DNA of 64,000 nucleotides, from contig JACKBV010000001.1 in the NCBI GenBank assembly GCA_020634315.1, positions 124,001 to 188,000 on the forward strand. The letters run 5' to 3'. Below the pieces are notes generated by a model. The model did not search any database. It had not been told where the DNA came from and saw only the letters and a program-made list of their open reading frames with translations. Position numbers and translations under genes: made by a program. Source of the stretch: Ardenticatenaceae bacterium (GTDB lineage Bacteria; Chloroflexota; Anaerolineae; Promineifilales; Promineifilaceae). Below are positions 45,630 through 55,200 of this stretch, piece by piece; position 1 is the first letter of the stretch; every line of letters starts with the position of its first letter.

Positions 45630-48600
45630 TTATTCACCCTTACGCAGCATGTCTAACTCCGCCAGCAGCAAGGCTTCGGCGTCTTCATCGGAGAGGGATT
45701 CTAACTCGGCCAGAGCCGCATCCGGCGTTGGCGCAGTTGGTGTTGGTGCGGCAACGGCCGTTTCCTCCGCCTTGAAAAATTGTGCCAGGTAACCACCCAA
45801 ATCAGCCGGTGTCGGATAATCAAAAACAAGCGTGGCGGGCAACGGCCGTTCCAGGCCCAATCCTCTGCCCAACAAGTTACGCAGTTCCACCGCCATCAAC
45901 GAATCCAACCCCAACTCTTGCAGCGGCTGCTGCGGATTGAGCGCAAAATCGGCAGCTAACCCCAACACCTTCAGCGCCTGCTCTTGCACAAACGCCAGCA
46001 GCAAATTCGGCCGTTTACTGGGCGGCGCATCTTGAATGCGCTGCTGCCAGGCAGAAGATGGTGCTGCGGCAACGGCCGTTGCCGCCTCTTGCGCCACAAG
46101 CTGTGCCATCTCTGTAAAAAATGGCGCATCCGCCTGGCCACGAAAAGCCGCCCAATCCACATCCACAATACCCACCTGCGTCAAATCATCGCGCCGCGCC
46201 ATCACCTGCGCCAGCGCCGCGATGCCTTGCGCCGGGGTCATCGAGCGAATCCCGCGCTGCTGCACGCGTTCGCCAATCCCCTCTTTTGCCGCCGCCCCCA
46301 CTTCTGACCATGGCCCCCAATCAATGCTCAAGACCGGCAGACCCAACGCCCGCCGGTAATGCGCCAATCCATCCAAAAACGTACTCGCGGCAACATGGTT
46401 AGCCTGTCCAGCCGACCCCAACAAGGCCACCGCCGACGAAAACAGCACAAAGAAATCAAGCGGCATTTGCTTTGTCAACTCGTGCAAAATCCAGCCGCCT
46501 CCCACTTTGGGGGCAAACACACGCGCAAACCGCTCCCAACTTTGCTGCGCCAGCACGCCGTCATCCAACACCCCGGCGGCATGAATCACGCCGCGCAGCG
46601 GTGGCATTTCCGCAGCCATCTGCGCCAACACCCGCGCCATGTCATCCTGGCGCGACACATCCGCCGCCAAGACCGTTACCTGCACGCCCGCTTCTGCCAG
46701 TTCCGCCAACACAGCCTGTGCCGCCGCCGCTGGCGCACTGCGCCCGACCAATGCCAGGTGCCGTGCTCCCATTTCTGCCAGCCAACGCGCCACGGCCAAT
46801 CCCAAGCCACCCAATCCGCCAGTGACCAGATAAGAAACATGAGGAGAGATAAGGGAGGAATGATTTTCGCTCTTCTCGCTTCCCTTTTCTTTCTTCAACA
46901 CGATTTTCCCGGTGTGGCGGGCTTGAGCCATGAAACGGAAGGCGTCTACGGCCGTTCCCATGGCAAATGTATGCGTCGGCAATGGGCGCAGCACACCCTG
47001 ATTAAACAGCGCCATCACCTCACGCAGCATCCCCTGAATCAACGCCGGGTCATCCTGCCCAATCGCCGCCAGGTCAATGACATGGTAATCCGCTTGCGGT
47101 CTGACAGCGGCAAACTGCGCCGCTGTCCAGATGTCACGTTTGCCAATTTCAACGAAACGGCCGTTTGGCACCAGCACCGCCACCGACTTCGCCACAAACT
47201 CCCCGGACAGCGAATTCAAAATCACATCCACGCCATCAGCTTGCGCCAGAATCTCCGCCGCAAATGCCGTCGAGCGCGAATCAAACACATGCTGCACGCC
47301 TAACGCCCGCAGCAGCGTCCGCTTTTGTGCGCTGCCCGCCGTGCCCCAAACCTCCGCGCCAAGGTGCCGGGCAATTTGCACCGCCGCCATCCCCACCCCG
47401 CCAGCAGCCGCATGAATCAGCGCGCGCTCGCCAGATTGCAACTTTGCCAGCCGCACCAACGCATAATACGCCGTCAAAAATGCCGAGGGAATCGTCGCCG
47501 CCTCGACAAAGCTCAAATGCGCCGGTTTCGGCGTCACAAAATCAGCCGGACAATAGGCATACGATTGAAAACTGCCAATCGCCATTGCCAGCACGGCGTC
47601 GCCCACCTGCACCTGTGTCACATCCGCGCCAACGGCCGTTACCACGCCCGCACACTCCCCACCAAACGGAATCGGCCCGCCCGGATACATGCCCAATGCA
47701 TTGAGCACATCACGAAAGCCCAGCCCGGCAGCCATCACTTCAATTTCCACCTCGCCCGCCTGCGGTTGGCGGCGAGTCAACGGCCGTATCGTCAAATTCT
47801 CCAACACACCCGGCTGGCTCGTCGTCAATTGGAACGGCCGTCCCGCCAGCGGCGGCTCCGCCTCCTGTGGCACACGCACCAAACGCGGCACAAACCGCCC
47901 TTGCCCACGCAGCGCCACCTGATCTTCCATGCCTGCCGCCAAAATCTCAGCCACCGCAGTTGCCACATCTGTGCCTGCCGGGTCCAGGTCAAGGCGCGTG
48001 CAAGCCAATTCCGGGTATTCCTGCGCGATCACCTTCCCCAATCCCCACAACGGCAATTGGGCCACCGCTGCCGGAATCGGGCCAACCGGCTGCGCCCCTT
48101 GCGTCACCAGCCACAGGCGCGGCGACATCCGCGCCGCCGCCAATGCCTGCACCAAAGACAACGCCGCACCCACCACCCGCTCCTGCGCCACTGCCGGGGT
48201 TGCCGCTGCCGTAACGGCCGTATCCAATGCCCACAAATACAACACAGCATCCGGCGCACCCGTCTCCGACAGCAAACGCGCAAACGCCTCTGGGCGTGTT
48301 GGATTCAGGTGATACTGCCCATTCGCCCCGGCAAACGTTTCACCAGGGAAGACAAACGTACACCGATGTCCCCTCTCCGTGAGCTGCGCCGCCAACTGCG
48401 TCGCCACACTGTCTGCCGCTTCATGTGCGCCCGCATCGGCAAAAATCAGGTAATGGGCAGGCGGCACATCAGCCACAGACACGGCCGTTTCCGTCTCGCG
48501 CCAGGCCACTTCATACAACCAATCGTCATAATTCGCGCCAAGCACGGCCGTTTCCGTCACCCGCTTCAAGGCAAAACCCAACACCGTCGCCAGCAGCGCC

Positions 48601-51600
48601 CCATCCGCATCATACACAAACACATCGCCCGTCACCGTCTCCGCGCCCTGTGCATGCCAAACAGCATAGCTCCACACCTGGGCAGGGAAACGGCCGTAAA
48701 CCTGCACAGCCGCCGCACTAAACGGCAAATACGCCCCTTCATCCGCGTCCAGCAGCGCACTCAACGGATGCAAACACGCATCCAGCAGCGCCGGATGCCA
48801 ATGATACCCGGCCGCATTCACCTCTGCGGGCAAATGAACCTGTGCCAAAGCCGCGCCCTCGCCGCGCCACAGCCGTGTCATCCCCCGAAACGCCGCGCCA
48901 TAGTCCAAACCGCGTGCATGCAGCGCGTCATATTGCGCCGCCAACGGCCGTTCCTCACGGCACTGCGCCTGCGCTTCCGCCAACGATGTCGCCGCGGCCA
49001 TCGCGCTGCTTGCCGCCAATTGTCCAGCCGCATGCAGCGTCCAACGCTCATCGCTGCCCTGGCTCAACACCTGAAACGCGCCATCCGCCGCCAGTAAAAG
49101 CTGCACCGGCACAGACGCATCCTCCGGCAAACGAAGCGGCGCGTGCAGCAGCACATCTTGCAGGGCGGGCAGTTGGCCGCGTACGGCCGTTCCCGCAGCC
49201 AACGCCATTTCGAGATAACCGGCAGCAGGGAAAACGGCCGTGCCAAACACCCGGTGCGCCGCCAAAAACGGCAGCTGCGCCAGCGACAATTCCTGCTCAA
49301 AAATCACATCTTGCGTCGCCGCACGCACACGCCACCCCAACAAGGGATGCAGTGGCGGCGTCTGACGCCCCGTCATCTGCGGCGCAGCTTCCAGCCAATA
49401 GCGCTGCCGTTGGAACGGGTAAGTAGGCAAATGGACGCGCTGTCGTGGCTGTCCCAATTGCGCCCAGGGCACATCCACACCGCCCACATACAGCGTACCC
49501 AGGCTGCTCAATATCTGCTTGTTATCGTCTCGATCCTTGCGCAGCGAAGGCACCGCTTGAAAAGTCGCTTCATCGGCCAGGGGCAGCCGCTGGATAATGC
49601 CCAACAACGTTGGTGCCGGGCCAATTTCCAGCAGCAGGTCATATCCATCGTGCAGCAATGTTGTCGCGGCATCGGCAAAACGCACCGGCTGCCGCTGATG
49701 CGTGCGCCAATACGCCGCACGCCCCACCTCGGCAAAGCTGGCCGCCGCTCCGGTCACACCGGAAATATAAGTAACTTGCGACGGTGCATAGGTCACTGTT
49801 TGCGCAATGGCCTCAAATTCATCCAAGAAAGATTCCACCAGCGGCGAATGCGAGGATTGCGCCACATCAAGGCGGCGCGTCTTGACTTTAGCCGCTTTCA
49901 ATTCGGCGCGAATCGCCTCCACCGTCTCTTCCAGCCCGGAAATGACGATATTTGTCGGGCCATTAATCACGGCAAGGGAAACACGATCGGCGTAAGGGGC
50001 AACGGCCGTTGCCACCGTCTGCTCATCGGCAAAGACAGCGGCCATCTCACCCTTTTGCGGCACGCCATCCATTAAACGACCCCGCGCCGCCACCAGCTTG
50101 ATGCCATCGGCAACGCTGATCATCCCCGCCGCGCAAGCCGCCGCGTATTCGCCAACACTGTGCCCGGTGACGGCATCCGGAGTAATGCCCCAAGAAGCCC
50201 ATAGTTTGGTCAGGGCATAGGCCAGCACAAATTGCGCCGGCTGTGTGTAAGTCATACCCGCCCACAACTGCGCCGTTTCCGCCTCGCGCTCCGCTTCTGG
50301 ATAAAGCACGGCGGTCATGGGAATGTCGAGATACGGCCGTAACAACTCCTCGCACTCCTGCACCGCCGCCCGGAAAACAGGTTCCGTCTCATACAAACCG
50401 CGCCCCATATGCACATACTGCGAGCCATGCCCGGTGTACAAAAAGGCAATGCGCGGCCGTTCCGGGCGCAAATAAGCACCGCTGACAACATCGGGGGCAT
50501 CTTGCGCCGCCGCAAACTGCGCCAACTGGGTGCGCATGTCGGCCATCGTGGCAGCAGGCAACGCCAACCGATATTTGAAATGGGAACGACCACTGCCCGC
50601 CGTGTGGCAAATGTCCGCCAATGCTGTCTCCACATCGCCCGATGTTCCTACATCGCCCGATGTTTCTGCATCGCCCGATGTTTCCACATCGCCCAAATAA
50701 GCGGCATAACGCGCAGCCAGTTCACGCAAAGCGGGTTCGCTTTTGGCAGAGAGGGGCAGCAAAGAATACGGCCGTTCCGCAACCGCCGCATCTTCCGCCA
50801 CAGGCGGCGCGGCCACAATCACATGCGCATTCGTGCCGCTGGCACCAAAGGCGCTGATGCCAGCCACACGCGCTGTACCGCTCCACGGCGTGCGCCGCGT
50901 GGGCACAACCGCTGGAATAGTTTGCCAATCCACATGCGGCGTAGGCGTCTGGAAATGCAAATGTGGCGGCAGTTCGTCATGCTGCATCGACAGCACAACT
51001 TTGATCAGCCCGGCGACGCCAGCCGCCGACTCCGTATGGCCGATGTTGGTTTTCACCGACCCCAGGTAAAAAGGCTGGGTTCGCTCTGCGCCGAGAACAG
51101 CAGCCAGGGCACGCACTTCGATGGGATCGCCCAACGAGGTGCCGGTTCCATGTGCCTCCACATAGCTCACAGCGGCAGGAGCAACACCGGCATTGGTCAG
51201 CGCGGCGCGAATGACCGCTTCTTGCGCCAACTTGTTGGGCACGGTGAGGCCGCTGCTGGGGCCGTCCTGATTAACGGCCGTTCCACGAATCACAGCCAGC
51301 ACGCGGTCGCCATCCCGCTGTGCGGCGGCCAACGGCTTCAGCACCACCACGCCGACGCCTTCACTGCGAATGAAGCCATCGGCGCGGGCATCAAACGTTT
51401 TGCAGCGCCCATCGGCCGCCATCATATTTGCTTTCGTCGCGCTGATGGTCATCTCTGGCGACAAAATGAGGTTGACGCCGCCAACCAGAGCCATCTCGCA
51501 TTCGCCGTTGCGTAAGCTGTTGACGGCCAGGTGAACGGCCGTTAACGACGACGAACAAGCGGTATCCACAATCAAACTGGGGCCATGCACACCGAGAAAA

Positions 51601-52169
51601 TAAGAAAGCCGCCCGGCGTTGCTGTTTAGCGCGTTGCCGGTGATGCGGTAGGCGTCAATCTGCCCCACCGTTTGCGCCGCTTGCAATTGCAAATAATCAT
51701 TGACCGTGACGCCGACAAAAACGCCCGTGCTGCTGCCGGAAACGGCCGTTGGCGGAATTCCGGCATGTTCCAATGCCGCCCAACTCGTCTCCAACAACAA
51801 CCGCTGCTGCGGATCCATGCTGCGTGCCTCGCGCGGCGACACGCCAAAGAAAGTCGCGTCAAACTGATCCACATCCGTCAAAAAACCGCCCCAACGCACC
51901 GACATCTTGCCCGGCGCATCCGGGTCAGGGTCATAGTAGGCGTCCACATCCCAACGCGACGGCGGCACTTCGCCAATGGCATCCACGCCATCGCGCAGCA
52001 GTTCCCAAAAAGCATCGGGGCCATCAGCCCCCGGAAAACGGCAGCCAATGCCGATAATGGCAATCGGTTCGCGCCGCGCCTGTTCAACTTCTTCCAGCTT
52101 CGCCCGCATTTTCTGCATTGCCAGCAGCGCGGTTTTCAAGCGGCTTTGGTATTCGGCCTCTGTCGTCAT
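45630..52169 (-). CDS. Gene C: fully reducing PKS module, KS-AT-DH-ER-KR-ACP
   Basis: 2179 residues from ATG 52169, which has GGAG (52175-52178) upstream. An in-frame TTG at 52205 would add 12 unsupported residues. Docking helix RLKTALLAMQKMRAKLEEVE; KS about 35-440 (DTACSSSL, EAHGTGT); AT about 574-870 with GHSVGEY and QSSHS instead of HAFH, so extender choice is unclear. DH about 940-1215 has an intact HRVFGTAVFP and LLDACLH. ER about 1447-1757 has HAAAGGVGMAAVQIA. KR about 1777-1940 has TGGLGGLGL, LDD and NHVAASTF with His at the catalytic Tyr position (codon 46395-46397). ACP near 2085 (LGLDSLMAVEL). It should add a saturated unit. The KS-AT linker carries an 18-bp tandem repeat. The tail LESLSDEDAEALLLAEL matches the docking helices of D and E. 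Confidence 0.93.
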   Translation of the reverse strand: MTTEAEYQSRLKTALLAMQKMRAKLEEVEQARREPIAIIGIGCRFPGADGPDAFWELLRDGVDAIGEVPPSRWDVDAYYDPDPDAPGKMSVRWGGFLTDVDQFDATFFGVSPREARSMDPQQRLLLETSWAALEHAGIPPTAVSGSSTGVFVGVTVNDYLQLQAAQTVGQIDAYRITGNALNSNAGRLSYFLGVHGPSLIVDTACSSSLTAVHLAVNSLRNGECEMALVGGVNLILSPEMTISATKANMMAADGRCKTFDARADGFIRSEGVGVVVLKPLAAAQRDGDRVLAVIRGTAVNQDGPSSGLTVPNKLAQEAVIRAALTNAGVAPAAVSYVEAHGTGTSLGDPIEVRALAAVLGAERTQPFYLGSVKTNIGHTESAAGVAGLIKVVLSMQHDELPPHLHFQTPTPHVDWQTIPAVVPTRRTPWSGTARVAGISAFGASGTNAHVIVAAPPVAEDAAVAERPYSLLPLSAKSEPALRELAARYAAYLGDVETSGDAETSGDVGTSGDVETALADICHTAGSGRSHFKYRLALPAATMADMRTQLAQFAAAQDAPDVVSGAYLRPERPRIAFLYTGHGSQYVHMGRGLYETEPVFRAAVQECEELLRPYLDIPMTAVLYPEAEREAETAQLWAGMTYTQPAQFVLAYALTKLWASWGITPDAVTGHSVGEYAAACAAGMISVADGIKLVAARGRLMDGVPQKGEMAAVFADEQTVATAVAPYADRVSLAVINGPTNIVISGLEETVEAIRAELKAAKVKTRRLDVAQSSHSPLVESFLDEFEAIAQTVTYAPSQVTYISGVTGAAASFAEVGRAAYWRTHQRQPVRFADAATTLLHDGYDLLLEIGPAPTLLGIIQRLPLADEATFQAVPSLRKDRDDNKQILSSLGTLYVGGVDVPWAQLGQPRQRVHLPTYPFQRQRYWLEAAPQMTGRQTPPLHPLLGWRVRAATQDVIFEQELSLAQLPFLAAHRVFGTAVFPAAGYLEMALAAGTAVRGQLPALQDVLLHAPLRLPEDASVPVQLLLAADGAFQVLSQGSDERWTLHAAGQLAASSAMAAATSLAEAQAQCREERPLAAQYDALHARGLDYGAAFRGMTRLWRGEGAALAQVHLPAEVNAAGYHWHPALLDACLHPLSALLDADEGAYLPFSAAAVQVYGRFPAQVWSYAVWHAQGAETVTGDVFVYDADGALLATVLGFALKRVTETAVLGANYDDWLYEVAWRETETAVSVADVPPAHYLIFADAGAHEAADSVATQLAAQLTERGHRCTFVFPGETFAGANGQYHLNPTRPEAFARLLSETGAPDAVLYLWALDTAVTAAATPAVAQERVVGAALSLVQALAAARMSPRLWLVTQGAQPVGPIPAAVAQLPLWGLGKVIAQEYPELACTRLDLDPAGTDVATAVAEILAAGMEDQVALRGQGRFVPRLVRVPQEAEPPLAGRPFQLTTSQPGVLENLTIRPLTRRQPQAGEVEIEVMAAGLGFRDVLNALGMYPGGPIPFGGECAGVVTAVGADVTQVQVGDAVLAMAIGSFQSYAYCPADFVTPKPAHLSFVEAATIPSAFLTAYYALVRLAKLQSGERALIHAAAGGVGMAAVQIARHLGAEVWGTAGSAQKRTLLRALGVQHVFDSRSTAFAAEILAQADGVDVILNSLSGEFVAKSVAVLVPNGRFVEIGKRDIWTAAQFAAVRPQADYHVIDLAAIGQDDPALIQGMLREVMALFNQGVLRPLPTHTFAMGTAVDAFRFMAQARHTGKIVLKKEKGSEKSENHSSLISPHVSYLVTGGLGGLGLAVARWLAEMGARHLALVGRSAPAAAAQAVLAELAEAGVQVTVLAADVSRQDDMARVLAQMAAEMPPLRGVIHAAGVLDDGVLAQQSWERFARVFAPKVGGGWILHELTKQMPLDFFVLFSSAVALLGSAGQANHVAASTFLDGLAHYRRALGLPVLSIDWGPWSEVGAAAKEGIGERVQQRGIRSMTPAQGIAALAQVMARRDDLTQVGIVDVDWAAFRGQADAPFFTEMAQLVAQEAATAVAAAPSSAWQQRIQDAPPSKRPNLLLAFVQEQALKVLGLAADFALNPQQPLQELGLDSLMAVELRNLLGRGLGLERPLPATLVFDYPTPADLGGYLAQFFKAEETAVAAPTPTAPTPDAALAELESLSDEDAEALLLAELDMLRKGE
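46866..46898 (-). repeat. Purine-rich coding tract in the ER-KR linker of gene C
   Basis: A pyrimidine-rich plus-strand run coding KKEKGSEKSEN between ER and KR. It is shorter and less regular than those in genes A and E but lies at the same domain junction. Confidence 0.5.
50633..50694 (-). repeat. 18-bp tandem repeat in the KS-AT linker of gene C
   Basis: Three full and one partial copy of CATCGCCCGATGTTYCTR, differing only at a few third positions. It codes a six-residue repeat (GDVETS, GDAETS, GDVGTS, GDVETA). The unit length is a multiple of three, so copy number can change without breaking the frame. Confidence 0.85.
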
Positions 52170-52174
52170 GAACA

Positions 52175-52178
52175 CTCC
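52175..52178 (-). promoter_or_regulatory. Ribosome binding site deciding the start of gene C
   Basis: GGAG on the minus strand, 5 bases before the ATG at 52169. This favours the ATG over the in-frame TTG at 52205, which lies only 3 bases beyond the stop of gene B. Confidence 0.55.
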
Positions 52179-52208
52179 AGCAGCGATTGCCACTTGCGTG
52201 AGCAAGCG

Positions 52209-55200
52209 TTAATCGCCATCTATCAAATCATCAATTGCAGCCAGTTCGTCGTCGAAGAGCGAGAACAGGTCATCTTCGGAAAGGGTATCTAGCTCGGCGG
52301 CGGTTTCATCCGGTGCAGGAGCAGGGGCAGCGGGCACGGCCGTTTCCCAATGCAGCACCTCCGCCACCAAAAAATCGGTCAGCCGGGCCACCGTGGGATA
52401 CTCAAAAGCAACCGTCGTCGGCAGCGTGCAGCCCAGGTCAACTTCCAGGCGTGTGCGCAGCTGCACAGCCATCACCGAATCCATCCCCATCTTGAAGAAA
52501 CCGGCGTCCGCCTCAAAGCTGTCCGCATCGGCAAAGCCAAGGATAGCGGCGACAACGGCACGCACATGGCGGCGCAGTCGTGACACACGCTCTGCGGGTG
52601 GCGCGGCAGCCAATTCCTGGGCGATTGTGTGGTTCCCGGAAACGGCCGTTTCCGCCTCCACCTCAATGTGCGCCAGCAACGGCCGTGTCCGCTTCGCCTC
52701 ATAAATCGGCTTAAAGCGCGGCCAATCAATGGCCGCCACCATGGCCTGTGTGGCCGACGCCGCCAACAAGCGGCTTAACGCGGCCAGCGCCATCTCTGTC
52801 GGCAGCGCATCCTGCCCAATTTGGGCGAAATAATCAGCTAATTCGGCCGTTGCCAGACCATCACCTTCCCACCAACCCCAATTGACGCTCAACGCCGGTA
52901 ATCCTTGCGCGTGCCGATAGGCGGCGAGCGCATCCAAAAATTGATTGGCGGCGGCATAATGGCCCAACCCGGCCCCGCCCAAAATCGCCGCGCTGGAGGA
53001 AAAGAGCACAAAGAAATCGAGCGGCAGCGTCTGCGTCAACTCGTGCAGCAGCCAACCGCCGCGCACTTTGGCGGCCAAAACCTCGCGCAAACTCGCCGCG
53101 TCCATCGTGGCTAACGGCTGTGTGGTGGTGATGCCTGCGGCATGAACCAGGCCACGCAGCGGCGGCAGCTCATCGCCAAAACGGGCAAACAAAGCGTGCA
53201 TCGCCGCTGCGTCGGCGGTGTCTGCCTGCGCCACGGTGACTTCTACGCCGAGCGCTTCAAGTGACTGAACGGCCGTTACCCGTTTCCCTGTCTGGCTCTG
53301 TGGATCAAGCTGCGCCCAGGCCGCTCGTGGTGGCAATCCGGCACGGCTGGTCAGCACCAGCTGACGCGCCCCTTGCCCCGCCAGCCAGGCCGCTATGCGC
53401 AGCCCCAAACTGCCCAGGCCGCCGGTAATCAAATAAGCGCCTTCACCCTGCGCAAATTGCCACGCCTCATGCGCGACTGTTTTCCGCGACAACCGCGCCA
53501 CATACCGCTGCCCATCCCGGTAGGCCACTTCGTCTTCCTCGTTGGCGTCCAAAATTTCGCCAAGGATGATGTCGGCAAGGGCGGCCGCGTCACCGCTATC
53601 CAAATCAAGCATGCCTCCCCACAAATCGGGCTGCTCCAGGGACAATGCACGCCCCAAACCCCACAGCGGCGCGGCAAAAGGTTGTACGCGTTCGCTGGCC
53701 CGTACCGGCTGCGCTTGCTGCGTCACCAGCCACAGGCGCGTCTGCCGCCCGGCTAACTGCTGCACAAGCGTGAGAACAGGGGCGCAGGCGGCATCGGGGG
53801 AAACGGCCGTTTCATCCAACCCCCACAAATAGACCACACCCTGCCAATCAATAGGCGACAGCGCGGCTAAATCATCGGGCGTATTGATGCGCGTCACCGT
53901 TTGGCCCTGCACCTGCAACGCCGCAGCCAATGCCGCGCCAACCCCTTGTCGATCCGCCAGGATCAGCCAGGGGCCGCTGCTCCGTGAAGCGTGAGCGGCG
54001 AGCGGCGGGCGCGTTTCCCAGGTTACTTCGTAGAAGCAATCGTCCAGATTAGCGGGCAGCAGCGCCGCCTGGCTGACAGGCGCAAAGCGCAAGCCGCTGG
54101 CCCGCAAAATTAGCTGCCCGGCTTCATCGAGCAAGGTGATGTCGCCTTCGATGGCGGCTGGCGTGTCTTCGCGCAAGATGACATGGCACCAAACAGGCGC
54201 ACGATAAGCGGCGCTGTTCACTTTGGCCGCCTGGTTCAGCACATAATCGGCAATGGGGAACGGCCGTTCCGCCCCCGCCAAGGCCAACAATAACTGCACG
54301 CCACCATCGACGGCCTCCACACGGGATAAGTCTGGCTGGCAGCGCACCAGCGCCTCACCTGCGCCGCGCCAAATGGCTGCGGGCAGCGGGCCGAAAGTCA
54401 GCCCTTTGTCGTTTAGCTCTTGCTCGTAAACGGCCGTTGCCAATGATGGCAATTTTGCTTGCAAAGAAGCAAGCGCCAGCGGCGGCGCAGACAATTTCCC
54501 CCAACGCACCACACTTTGGGCATGTGACTGCCAGACATCATCCGCTTGCAAGCTGAAAAGCTGCGCGGTCTCACCCGTCAGCAGCCATTGAACCGTTTGC
54601 GCCTCATCAAGCAGCAGCGGTTTGTCCAGGCGAATGTTTTCCAGAGTAAGGTGCGCTTGTTGGTGAACGGCCGTGCCCATCGCCAACAAGCCATCCACAT
54701 AAGCCGCAGCCGCCAATAAACGCACCGCCCCCAGGCGATGCACAAAAGCCGCCGCCAACCGATCTGCGCCAAGGGTTGCTTCAAAAGTCGGGATAGGCGC
54801 ACTGAGGCGCTGCCCCAACAATGGATGTCCGGTCTCTTTGCCACTGGTCGCACGCTGCGGACGCTTATTCTCCAACCAATAGCGCTGATTTTGCCAGGGA
54901 TATGTGGGCAAGGGCAGGATGCGCCCGGCCGGAACCAGAACATCCCAACGCGGCGCGTATCCTTGCGTGTACAGTCCACCCAATGCACGCAGTAAAATGG
55001 GACGCGCAGCCTGCTCGCGGCGCATAGAGGGCAGCACCAACCAATCCGGGGCGCATTGGCCGACCGCATGCATCAATGCCGGATGCGGCGCGATTTCAAC
55101 GCAAGCTGTGTAGCCATCGGCCGCCATCGCCTGCACTGCCGGAGCAAACAACACCGGTTCGCGAATGTTGCGCCCCCAATAAGCGGCGTCGTAATCGCCG

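Noticed and set aside
47325..49097. Long open frame of 590 codons on the plus strand, antisense to gene C
   Set aside because: It is opposite a clear DH/ER coding region. Its peptide is Arg/His/Gln-rich with no family motif, as expected from GC-rich antisense reading.
52170..52205. 12-residue TTG-started extension of gene C
   Set aside because: The ATG at 52169 has GGAG at the right distance and starts like the other docking segments.
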